NCBI GenBank assembly: GCA_900556295.1
Contig: USOK01000042.1
Location: 1 to 9,749 of the forward strand
Reading direction: 5' to 3'
DNA length: 9,749 bases
DNA from: an uncultured bacterium
GTDB lineage: Bacteria; Cyanobacteriota; Vampirovibrionia; Gastranaerophilales; Gastranaerophilaceae
A program made the position numbers and the translations under genes. A model generated the notes under the pieces. It searched no databases. It was not told where the DNA came from and was given only the letters and a program-made list of their open reading frames with translations. Below are positions 1 to 6,383 of the stretch, one piece after another (the stretch's first letter is position 1; the number at the start of each line of letters is the position of its first letter).

Positions 1-876
1 AAACATTACTCTAACGTGTATTGGAGAATTTTTTAATTCGGATTCAATTGCAGTTTTCAATAACTTTAAAAATGCAGGAACGACAATCATAAATTCAATT
101 TGTTTTTCACGCATTATGCTCAAAATATCTTTTGGTTTAAGGCTAGGAGTGTAATATACAGAAAATCCAAAGTTTAAAAATGTAGAAAAGCCGACTGTCA
201 TTTCAAAAAGTTGGTTCATAGGCAAAATAGATAATATATTTACATTTTCATACGGCAAAATTTTGTCCAGTGCGTATTTTAAGTCATCAAGTTGTGCAAG
301 CATGTTTTGGAATGTAATTTCAACCCCTTTGGGTGCACCGGTTGTGCCAGATGTGTAAATTATAAATGCGACAGCTTTAGAGCTTCTTAATTTCCATTTG
401 TAGTCATAGTTATCTGGTAATTGATAAATGCTTTTGTCGTCAATTCCACAAGCTGGTTCGTCCATAAGAATGATTTCTTTGATAGATGGAATTTCTTCTT
501 TCAAAAATTTTGCCATTTCATAATGTGCCGAAGAAACCATAATCACACTCGGGGTGCAATCTGAAAGAATAGATTTCAATTCATATTTAGTAAGTTTAAC
601 ATCAAGTGGAACAGTAATCATCCCAGAAATTACGGATGCAAATACACAAGCGCCATATTCAGGTTTAGATTCCGAAATAATTGCTAATCTATCACCTTTT
701 TGTACATTCAAGCTGTTAATCAAATAGTGAGCAATTTTTCGGGACAATAAACCTATTCCGCTGTATGTAAATTCTTTCCAACCATATTTTGTTTTCATCC
801 CTAAAGCAACTTTTTCTGAGAACTTTTCAGTTCTTTCATGCAAAAGCATTAATACCTTTTTTTCTCTTAACCCCAT
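1..876 (-). CDS. AMP-forming acyl-CoA synthetase (fatty acid--CoA ligase-like), N-terminal part, cut by window edge
   Basis: The reading frame is open from ATG at 876 to position 1, giving 292 residues without a stop, so the C-terminal part lies outside the window (the family usually has about 500-650 residues). The protein belongs to the ANL superfamily, which activates a carboxylate as acyl-AMP and then transfers it to CoA or a carrier. The diagnostic ATP/AMP-binding loop YTSGTTGAPKG is at residues 174-184. A motif resembling the next core block, LPMNQLFE, is at 218-225, with Asn-Gln where many long-chain ligases have a His. Upstream, RLAIISESKPEYGACVF fits the N-terminal subdomain. The start is supported by AAAGG about ten bases upstream. 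The substrate cannot be read from this fragment; a long-chain fatty acid is the default guess. There is no signal peptide, so it is cytosolic or membrane-associated. Confidence 0.88.
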   Translation of the reverse strand, partial: MGLREKKVLMLLHERTEKFSEKVALGMKTKYGWKEFTYSGIGLLSRKIAHYLINSLNVQKGDRLAIISESKPEYGACVFASVISGMITVPLDVKLTKYELKSILSDCTPSVIMVSSAHYEMAKFLKEEIPSIKEIILMDEPACGIDDKSIYQLPDNYDYKWKLRSSKAVAFIIYTSGTTGAPKGVEITFQNMLAQLDDLKYALDKILPYENVNILSILPMNQLFEMTVGFSTFLNFGFSVYYTPSLKPKDILSIMREKQIEFMIVVPAFLKLLKTAIESELKNSPIHVRVMF

Positions 877-908
877 AAATACACTACCTTTCAGACCGAT
901 TTATATAT

Positions 909-937
909 AGAATATTATTTCTGCAACGAAAAGTCAA
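909..937 (-). promoter_or_regulatory. Sigma-70-type promoter of the acyl-CoA synthetase gene
   Basis: On the minus strand TTGACT (932-937) is followed after exactly 17 bases by TATTCT (909-914). The -35 matches consensus at five of six positions. Transcription would start near 902, leaving a leader of about 26 nt that contains the AAAGG ribosome site. This is inferred from sequence only. Confidence 0.5.
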
Positions 938-963
938 GAATATTAAGTATTTTTGTGGTAAAT

Positions 964-1161
964 TAGAGGCAAAGATGCCTAGATGCAAAGAGGGGCAGTC
1001 TGTATCAAAAAGTAGTTAGGAAGTTAGCTAGCTAAGCTTGATAGAAACAGTAAGGTGGATTTTATACACAGAATGAGAAATACCAATTTTGTTGTTGGGT
1101 TTGTACTCTCAACTTCCCGTAACCGACTTTGCATCTATGCATCAAGGCATCTTTGCCTCTA
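964..1161. repeat. 198-bp intergenic element with long, internally repetitive inverted repeats (MITE-like or structured RNA)
   Basis: The left arm (964-990) and right arm (1127-1161) are inverted repeats. A perfect 17-bp match (964-980 with 1145-1161) and a perfect 10-bp match (981-990 with 1127-1136) are separated in the right arm by eight extra bases (1137-1144). Read on one strand, the arms consist of 8-bp words: AGATGCCT-AGATGCAA on the left, AGATGCCT-TGATGCAT-AGATGCAA on the right. The extra eight bases are therefore exactly one more word. Each outer arm is also a small hairpin (AGGCA-4 nt-TGCCT). Inside the element are ATCAA/TTGAT (1004-1008, 1038-1042), flanked by CTGT/ACAG, the palindrome TTAGCTAGCTAA (1024-1035), and a hairpin GTTGGG/CTCAAC (1094-1113). 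I see no coding capacity. It could be a miniature inverted-repeat element or a folded RNA. Confidence 0.65.
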
Positions 1162-1173
1162 AACAGAACGTAG

Positions 1174-1193
1174 GGCGTGGTACCTACCCCGCC
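1174..1193 (+). other. GC-rich hairpin in the miaB leader
   Basis: GGCG and CGCC (1174-1177, 1190-1193) pair around one mismatch, followed by GG/CC and a six-base loop. It is strikingly GC-rich against its surroundings. It lies between the inverted-repeat element and the miaB ribosome site (AAAGGA, 1208-1213). No T-run follows, so it is not an obvious terminator. It may be a leader structure or the end of the repeat element. Confidence 0.4.
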
Positions 1194-1219
1194 AGCAAAA
1201 ATCAAACAAAGGAATTAAC

Positions 1220-2548
1220 ATGAAACACGTATATATAGAAACAATGGGTTGCCAAATGAATAAGTCCGACACCGAAAGAATGCTCGGAATGCTTTCTCAT
1301 TTTGATTATGAAGAAACAAAAGACCCAGAAAAAGCAGATTTGTTAATGGTAAACACTTGCTCAATCAGACAATTGAGCGAGGATAAAGCTTTTAGCCAAC
1401 TTGGTGTATGGGGAAAATGGAAACAAGATAGAAATCCTGATCTTAAAATTGGCATGTGTGGTTGCGTTGCTCAACAAAAAGCAAGACAGGTTTTTGCCCG
1501 TGCGCCTTATGTTGACTTTGTTTTGGGTACTCACAAAATTTATTCGCTCCCTGATGTTATTAAGAGAATTAACAATGGAGAACGTGTTTGTGAATGCGAA
1601 GAAACAAACAAACCGTCACAGAATCCAGAAAATTACGAAATTAATCGTGTAAAATCGACAAATGCGTGGATTAATATAACAGAGGGCTGTAATAATTTCT
1701 GTACATATTGTATTGTTCCGTACACTCGTGGCAGAGAACGTTCCAGACTTCCGGAAACAATTATTAAAGAGGCTAAAGATGCTCTAAATGCTGGATTTAA
1801 AGAAATTACACTTCTTGGACAAAATGTGGACAGCTACGGTAAAGATTTTAAAGATAAAAATTACAGACTTGCTGATTTGTTGAGAGAATTGAATGCGCTT
1901 GAAGGTAAATTCCGAATTCGTTTTGTTACGTCTTATCCTACCGATATTACAGATGAATTGATAGAAACGGCAAAGGAACTGGATAAGGTTTGCGAATACT
2001 TCCATATTCCTATGCAGTCAGGAAATTCTGAAGTTTTAAAGGCGATGAACAGACGCTATGACAGAGAAACTTATGCCAAAATTGTTAAAAAGGTTCGTGA
2101 CATGGTGCCTGATGTAACTATTACAAGTGACTTTATAGCGGGTTTCCCGGGAGAAACAGAAGAACAGTTCCAAGACACATTGACAGCAATTGATGAATAT
2201 GAACTTGATTATTGTAATGTAGCAGCATATTCTCCTCGTGAAAAAACTGTAGCAGCAAGATGGACAGACAAATTTATTCCGGAAGATGTTAAGGACGAAA
2301 GGTTTCAGCGACTTAACGACAAGGTTAAAGAAAATTGCTTGAAATCTAATCTGAAATATATTGGTCGTGAAATGGAAGTTTTGGTAGAAAACTTTTACGA
2401 ACACAAAGGGCAAATGATTAACACCGGCAAAACAAGAAACTTTAAAACAGTTCATATTCCTTGCGATGAAGATTTGACAGGACAATTTGTAAACGTAAAA
2501 ATTTCAGGTGCAAAAACTTGGTATTTGAAAGGTGAATTGATAAAGTAA
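1220..2548 (+). CDS. miaB: tRNA-2-methylthio-N6-dimethylallyladenosine synthase
   Basis: MiaB is a radical SAM methylthiotransferase that converts i6A37 to ms2i6A37 in tRNAs reading UNN codons. The 442 residues match the usual family length. The N-terminal MTTase domain shows the cluster-binding cysteines C11 (ETMGCQMNKSD), C47 (VNTCSIR) and C82 (within MCGCVAQQ). The radical SAM CxxxCxxC motif is C157-C161-C164 (EGCNNFCTYCIVPYTRGRERSR). YSPREKTVAAR, near residue 340, is typical of MiaB as against RimO or MtaB. The last ~65 residues fit a TRAM RNA-binding domain. The start ATG is preceded by AAAGGA at six bases. It stands alone, between the inverted-repeat element and a convergent operon. I could not pick out a clear promoter, which may lie within or beyond the upstream repeat. 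Confidence 0.97.
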   Translation: MKHVYIETMGCQMNKSDTERMLGMLSHFDYEETKDPEKADLLMVNTCSIRQLSEDKAFSQLGVWGKWKQDRNPDLKIGMCGCVAQQKARQVFARAPYVDFVLGTHKIYSLPDVIKRINNGERVCECEETNKPSQNPENYEINRVKSTNAWINITEGCNNFCTYCIVPYTRGRERSRLPETIIKEAKDALNAGFKEITLLGQNVDSYGKDFKDKNYRLADLLRELNALEGKFRIRFVTSYPTDITDELIETAKELDKVCEYFHIPMQSGNSEVLKAMNRRYDRETYAKIVKKVRDMVPDVTITSDFIAGFPGETEEQFQDTLTAIDEYELDYCNVAAYSPREKTVAARWTDKFIPEDVKDERFQRLNDKVKENCLKSNLKYIGREMEVLVENFYEHKGQMINTGKTRNFKTVHIPCDEDLTGQFVNVKISGAKTWYLKGELIK

Positions 2549-2558
2549 CTATATTCTT

Positions 2559-2578
2559 CGGTTTGAATACCGTCTTTT
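2559..2578 (+). terminator. Weak candidate terminator of miaB
   Basis: Eleven bases after the miaB stop, CGGT and ACCG form a short hairpin (2559-2572) followed by TCTTTT. The stem is only four pairs, so this is weak. The 75-base gap between the convergent genes shows nothing better on either strand. Confidence 0.25.
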
Positions 2579-2623
2579 CACGACAAGGCTTGCCATACAG
2601 ATATAATTATGATAGTGAAACAA

Positions 2624-3034
2624 CTATTTTGCTACATAAAAATCTGCTTGTGCCAATACTTTTTGGGGTCTGTCCTTTGAAAAAACTTTCATTATATAAA
2701 AACCTTTTTCGTTTAGTACAAAATAGTCTGTGTAATAATTAACCTCTTCATCTTTCAGGCGAATATTGAATGTTTGTTGTAATTTGTAGCCGTATTGTCC
2801 ATAGTTGTTATCTTTTTTTATTATTTGAATATACAAATATCTGGATTCAACCTTTTTGGGCATTAAAACAACATAATAAATTCGTCTACCTGTCAGAAAC
2901 GATTTTGAATAATCATAAATATTTTTTTCTGTAATTGGATATTTGTTAAACAGAATTGAAGCTTTATCGGTAGTACAGGCACTAGTCGCAAGCATTGTCA
3001 ACAAAATTGTAAAAATCAGGATTAGTTTTTTCAT
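2624..3034 (-). CDS. Small predicted lipoprotein, second gene of the TPR operon
   Basis: A 136-residue protein with a lipoprotein-type N-terminus: KK at 2-3, a hydrophobic stretch LILIFTILLTMLA, then TSAC with the modifiable cysteine at C20. Thr at -3 is not the commonest choice but is tolerated. The mature part, about 117 residues, is rich in Tyr and Lys and alternates short polar and hydrophobic stretches (YYVVLMPKKVESRYLYIQIIKK; YYTDYFVLNEKGFYIMKVF), suggesting a mostly beta structure. I do not recognise a family. Its ATG overlaps the stop of the upstream TPR gene (ATGA), so the two are probably translationally coupled and act in the same place, anchored in a membrane and facing the periplasm. 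Confidence 0.8.
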   Translation of the reverse strand: MKKLILIFTILLTMLATSACTTDKASILFNKYPITEKNIYDYSKSFLTGRRIYYVVLMPKKVESRYLYIQIIKKDNNYGQYGYKLQQTFNIRLKDEEVNYYTDYFVLNEKGFYIMKVFSKDRPQKVLAQADFYVAK

Positions 3035-5067
3035 TTTTCAAGTGTCTTAATCTTTGTTTCTACAGCCTTTGTGGTTACCTCATCTTTGCTGTGTGTTAAG
3101 AATATTTTGTAGTTATTCAAAGCTTCTTTTGTATTTCCGTCTTGTTCATATGCAATTCCTAATGCATAATATGCGTAACCGTAATTAGGGTTAAGCGTGA
3201 TTACACGGTGGAAAGCTTCTTTAGCTTTGTTATTGTTTTTGTCGTTTGCATATACAAGTCCAAGATTGAACCAGCCGTCTGCGTAATTTGGATTTACAAC
3301 GATTGATTTTTTGTAGAAACTAATTGCATTTCTGTTGTCGTTCTTAAGTTTGTAAATATTGCCGATTTTTAGTAGTGTAACTTCATCTGATGGATTAATT
3401 TTCAATGCATCTTGGTAATTCTTTATCGCAGTATCATAATTTTTGCTTTTATAATTTTCGTCACCCTTAGCAATTGCAGATTTGTTTTGTTCCGCATCCG
3501 CAATTTCACCGGCTCTAATATCGTCCATTGAAAGTGATATTTCTTTAATTCCGTCTGTATCTGTAGCTCCGGTAGATTTTACGTCAGCAGTTTTGCTTGA
3601 AGAAGCAATAAATTCTGCAAATTCTTTGCTGTATTGAGTCTTTTCAGGTGACATTTCAATTGCTTTTTCGTAGTATTCTGTCGCTTTTTCGTTTATTCCG
3701 CATGCTCTGTAGGATTTTGCTAACCCAAAATAAGCCATGCTGTCTTTTGTCCCGTTTTCAATAGCTTTTTCAAAGTATTCAGTAGATAATGTGTAATTTT
3801 GTACTTTCAGATTATCTTCACCTAAAGAAACATAGGCAGACGTCATATTATTGCTAATAGAGTCGTTAGGTTTTTCTTTTAACAACTCTGAATACATAGC
3901 GATTGCTCCGTTATAATCCTTCATTGCATGAAGAACAAGTGCTTTGTTAAATCTTAAATTGTAGTCATCTTTTTTAGTTAAAAGTGCTTCATTGTAATAT
4001 TTTAGAGCATTTGTGTAATCGTGCTTCAAATGATAACATTCTGCCAAATCTTCCACTAAATCTGCATCTCTGTTGCCCTTTTGAAGTTCTAGTGCTTTTT
4101 CATAATTTGCAATTGTGTTATCTAGTTGATTTAAACGTTTGTAAACAATCCCAATATTTTGGTATGCTCTCGCATCGTTAGGATAATTTGCAATATAAAT
4201 CTTGTAATTTTCAACAGCGGGTTCGTCTTGTCCCATATCCGCAAGCAAGTTTCCATAATCAAATCTAACAGAGTGTAATGACGGTTGTTGTCTGAAAACT
4301 ACGTCGTATTGTCCTAGTGCTAAATCGTTTTTACCTAACTCTTGGTACGATAGTGCTAAATTGATGTGAGCGGAAGTGTTGTCTGGATCTGCTTCAACTG
4401 CTTTTTCTAAAAACTCAACTGCTTTGTCGTAATTCTTTGTTTGAAATAAAGCTAAACCGTAATTTGAAAAATTCTTAAATGCAGTTGGATTTTTTGTGTA
4501 AAGTGTTTCATATTCTTTTACGGCTTTGTCAAAATCGCCGTCGCTAACGTATGATGATGCAAGGTTTTCTCGAGCATCTTGGTGTTGAGAATATGTTGAT
4601 AGAAATTTATTATAATTTTCTATTGCAGATTTGTAATCTCTCAATTGATATTGAACATTTGCAATGTTCAAATAGTTGTAAAGGTATTCAGGGCACATTT
4701 CTGCAACTTTATTATATGCTTGCAAAGCTTCCAAATATTTACCTTGGTTTTCGTAAATGCTGCCGATACTCAAGTAAACATAACCGTCAGATGGTTTAAG
4801 CTCCAAAACTTTTGAATATGTTTCAAGTGCTTTGTCGTATTCCCCCATTTCACTGTATACGCCTGCAAGTTTTGTATAAATCATTACATCATTGCCGGAA
4901 AGCGTTAAAGCTTGTTGTAACTTTTCAACTGCAGTTGCGTAATCTTCTTTATACTCTGCAGAACAAGCTTGCTGGTAAAGCGCATTAGCTTCCGGAACCA
5001 TTGCTTGAACCTGCGTTCCTGTTAATACAAGTGATAATAATGCCGAAAATAATAACTTCTTATTAAT
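3031..5067 (-). CDS. Secreted (periplasmic) TPR-repeat protein with a probable ATT start codon
   Basis: The first in-frame ATG is at 5001, but the frame continues upstream as INKK, LLFSALLSLVLTG, TQVQA, a textbook signal peptide ending just before that methionine. The only sensible initiator is ATT at 5065-5067, with AGGAG (5077-5081) nine bases upstream and an in-frame TAG at 5080-5082. No in-frame ATG, GTG or TTG gives a full signal peptide. The mature protein is nearly all tetratricopeptide repeats of about 34 residues, ending in NP, KP or DP. About 13 units reach residue ~454 (counted from the 5001 methionine). A polar linker with few repeat features spans ~455-510 (SSSKTADVKSTGATDTDG), then four more TPRs run to the end. 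It is probably a protein-protein scaffold at the envelope. The downstream lipoprotein gene overlaps its stop codon. Confidence 0.88.
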   Translation of the reverse strand: MNKKLLFSALLSLVLTGTQVQAMVPEANALYQQACSAEYKEDYATAVEKLQQALTLSGNDVMIYTKLAGVYSEMGEYDKALETYSKVLELKPSDGYVYLSIGSIYENQGKYLEALQAYNKVAEMCPEYLYNYLNIANVQYQLRDYKSAIENYNKFLSTYSQHQDARENLASSYVSDGDFDKAVKEYETLYTKNPTAFKNFSNYGLALFQTKNYDKAVEFLEKAVEADPDNTSAHINLALSYQELGKNDLALGQYDVVFRQQPSLHSVRFDYGNLLADMGQDEPAVENYKIYIANYPNDARAYQNIGIVYKRLNQLDNTIANYEKALELQKGNRDADLVEDLAECYHLKHDYTNALKYYNEALLTKKDDYNLRFNKALVLHAMKDYNGAIAMYSELLKEKPNDSISNNMTSAYVSLGEDNLKVQNYTLSTEYFEKAIENGTKDSMAYFGLAKSYRACGINEKATEYYEKAIEMSPEKTQYSKEFAEFIASSSKTADVKSTGATDTDGIKEISLSMDDIRAGEIADAEQNKSAIAKGDENYKSKNYDTAIKNYQDALKINPSDEVTLLKIGNIYKLKNDNRNAISFYKKSIVVNPNYADGWFNLGLVYANDKNNNKAKEAFHRVITLNPNYGYAYYALGIAYEQDGNTKEALNNYKIFLTHSKDEVTTKAVETKIKTLEK

Positions 5068-5105
5068 AGTGCCACTCTCCTAATCTGTATCAATTTCTTA
5101 CCGAC

Positions 5106-5134
5106 ATTATAGCAGAAAAAGTATATTTATGCAA
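5106..5134 (-). promoter_or_regulatory. Promoter of the TPR-lipoprotein operon
   Basis: On the minus strand a perfect -10 TATAAT (5106-5111) lies 17 bases from TTGCAT (5129-5134), which matches only the TTG of the -35 consensus. The predicted start near 5099 leaves a leader of about 32 nt with AGGAG ahead of the ATT start. It also means the signal-peptide codons are transcribed, which agrees with the longer gene model. Confidence 0.6.
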
Positions 5135-5146
5135 AAATTTCATACA

Positions 5147-5178
5147 AAAAGACTTCTTTAGGAATAAAGAAGTCTTTT
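5147..5178 (-). terminator. Rho-independent terminator of the rubrerythrin gene
   Basis: AAAAGACTTCTTTA (5147-5160) pairs perfectly with 5165-5178 around a four-base loop, a 14-bp stem. On the minus strand it ends in a run of five T starting inside the stem. It lies 22 bases past the rubrerythrin stop and upstream of the TPR promoter, so it separates the two units. The sequence is also T-rich on the other strand. Confidence 0.8.
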
Positions 5179-5199
5179 GTGTATTCAGATATATATTAC

Positions 5200-5742
5200 T
5201 TATGAGAAATATCTTTTCAATAAACCGTCAAAGCCTTTGCCGTGACGAGCTTCGTCTTTAGCCATTTCGTGAACTGTGTCGTGAATTGCATCATATCCTA
5301 ATTCTTTTGCACGTCTAGCGATAGCAAGTTTGCCTTCGCAAGCGCCTTGTTCTGCTTCGGCACGCATTTCAAGATTTTTCTTTGTAGAATCTGTAACTAC
5401 TTCGCCTAATAATTCTGCAAATTTTGCAGCGTGTTCAGCTTCTTCAAATGCATACCTTTTGTAAGCTTCAGCAACTTCAGGATACCCTTCTCTTTCAGCA
5501 ACTCTAGACATTGCAAGGTACATGCCAACTTCAGTACATTCGCCAGAGAAGTGGGCTCTCAAACCTTCCATTACTTCTTTATCTTCAACTTTACCGTCGC
5601 CAACTTTGTGTTCGCAAGCGTAAACTTTGCCTTCTGCTGTGTTAATTTCTTTAAACGTAGTTGCTCCACACAAAGGACATCTTTCAGGAGCTTTATCACT
5701 TTCAGTTGACCAACCGCAAACTGTACATACAAATTTAGCCAT
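5200..5742 (-). CDS. Reverse rubrerythrin (N-terminal rubredoxin domain, C-terminal diiron ferritin-like domain)
   Basis: I start at ATG 5742 (180 residues): AGGTGG lies five bases upstream, and a GTG at 5751 would sit inside that ribosome site. The rubredoxin iron site is C6-C9 (VCTVCGW) and C22-C25 (RCPLCG). A ferritin-like four-helix domain follows, with the two diiron ExxH motifs E101-H104 (EEAEH) and E164-H167 (DEARH) plus acidic residues at 68/71 and 129/131. The rubredoxin-first order is that of clostridial reverse rubrerythrin, which reduces hydrogen peroxide and oxygen to water with electrons from NADH through a rubredoxin reductase. It is cytosolic and implies an anaerobe. It is transcribed alone, with a clear promoter, an adjacent palindrome and its own terminator. 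No electron-donor gene is in the window. Confidence 0.93.
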   Translation of the reverse strand: MAKFVCTVCGWSTESDKAPERCPLCGATTFKEINTAEGKVYACEHKVGDGKVEDKEVMEGLRAHFSGECTEVGMYLAMSRVAEREGYPEVAEAYKRYAFEEAEHAAKFAELLGEVVTDSTKKNLEMRAEAEQGACEGKLAIARRAKELGYDAIHDTVHEMAKDEARHGKGFDGLLKRYFS

Positions 5743-5791
5743 TTTTACCACCTTTCTTATATAAAATTAGCCTCTTTTTTCTACATGCTTA

Positions 5792-5820
5792 ATGATACAA
5801 TAAAAATTTTTATTTGTAAA
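5792..5820 (-). promoter_or_regulatory. Promoter of the rubrerythrin gene
   Basis: On the minus strand TTTACA (5815-5820) and TATCAT (5792-5797) are 17 bases apart, each matching consensus at five of six positions. Transcription would begin near 5785, giving a leader of roughly 43 nt. Confidence 0.55.
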
Positions 5821-5821
5821 G

Positions 5822-5836
5822 TAGGAATTATTCCTA
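5822..5836. promoter_or_regulatory. Perfect 7-1-7 palindrome, candidate PerR/Fur-family operator
   Basis: The minus strand reads TAGGAATAATTCCTA, seven bases, one central base, then the exact inverted seven. This is the spacing of Fur and PerR boxes, and the inner AAT-N-ATT matches theirs. The outer bases differ from the classical PerR consensus. It lies one base upstream of the rubrerythrin -35. Reverse rubrerythrin is a known PerR-regulated gene in clostridia, which makes the link plausible but unproven. Confidence 0.45.
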
Positions 5837-5887
5837 TTTTTATCCAGAAAGTATTATTTTACATAATTTCATAAAAATAATAAATAT

Positions 5888-6217
5888 CTACTTGCGTAAA
5901 TATACATCAATATCTGAAAATAGGAATGAATGTTATTCAGAGAGGGAAACGGACTTCATCCAAAAACAAAACCAATATCTGGAGTATGAATGAATGTTAT
6001 CGCAGAGGGGAGGGCGAACTTCGTCAAAAAACAAACACCAATATCTGGAGTATGAATAAATGTTGGTGCAGAGGGCTACGTGCGTCAATATATATCAATA
6101 TCTGAAAATAGGAATGAATATTATCGCAGTTGGGAAGGCGGGCTTCGTCCAAAAACAACACCAATATCTGGAGTATGAATGAATGTTATCGCAGAGGGGA
6201 AGGCGGACTTCGTCCGC
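5888..6217. repeat. Array of five degenerate 57-66 bp repeats with a ~188-bp higher-order period
   Basis: Units begin with CAATATCTG at 5908, 5973, 6039, 6096 and 6162, preceded by a partial unit from 5888. Two types occur. Units at 5908 and 6096 continue GAAAATAGGAATGAAT; units at 5973, 6039 and 6162 continue GAGTATGAAT. The partial unit's CTACTTGCGT reappears as CTACGTGCGT at 6076-6085, so the block partial-A-B (5888-6038) is duplicated as 6076-6217, with offsets of 188-189 bases. Most units have a G-rich stretch followed by a short hairpin, perfect only in the last (GCGGAC-TTC-GTCCGC, 6203-6217). Unit lengths are not multiples of three and there is no sustained reading frame. With the flanks, this explains the ~630-base gap between genes. 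Confidence 0.8.
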
Positions 6218-6245
6218 AAAAAAAGACCTCTTTTGGAAAGAGGTC
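6218..6245 (-). terminator. Minus-strand rho-independent terminator at the edge of the repeat array
   Basis: GACCTCTTT (6225-6233) pairs with AAAGAGGTC (6237-6245). Read on the minus strand, the nine-pair stem is followed directly by seven T (6218-6224). On the plus strand no T-run follows, so it works for leftward transcription. No minus-strand gene lies immediately upstream; the nearest is the gene ending at 6800. Confidence 0.7.
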
Positions 6246-6383
6246 AAGGTTGGTTATTTTGGTTATGTTATAGTTTATTATTAATAATTAATTTCGGTTT
6301 TACATTTTTTATAATTACCCTGAAAGTAAATATTTGCCTAAAAAAACTTAAAACTTTACAAAACTTTATGTTATTATGTAAGT

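Noticed and set aside
964..1161. 6S RNA or tRNA
   Set aside because: The length and long closing stem recall 6S RNA, but the near-perfect arms made of 8-bp words and the lack of a recognisable central bubble or promoter argue against naming it; there are no tRNA features.
2036..2485. 149-residue open frame on the minus strand
   Set aside because: It is antisense to miaB and Phe/Cys/Ile-rich, as expected from a complement of conserved coding sequence.
5743..5751. GTG start three codons upstream of the rubrerythrin ATG
   Set aside because: The GTG is part of the AGGTGG ribosome site that serves the ATG at 5742.
5888..6217. CRISPR array
   Set aside because: Repeats of 57-66 bp are directly joined, degenerate and lack unique spacers; no cas genes are present.
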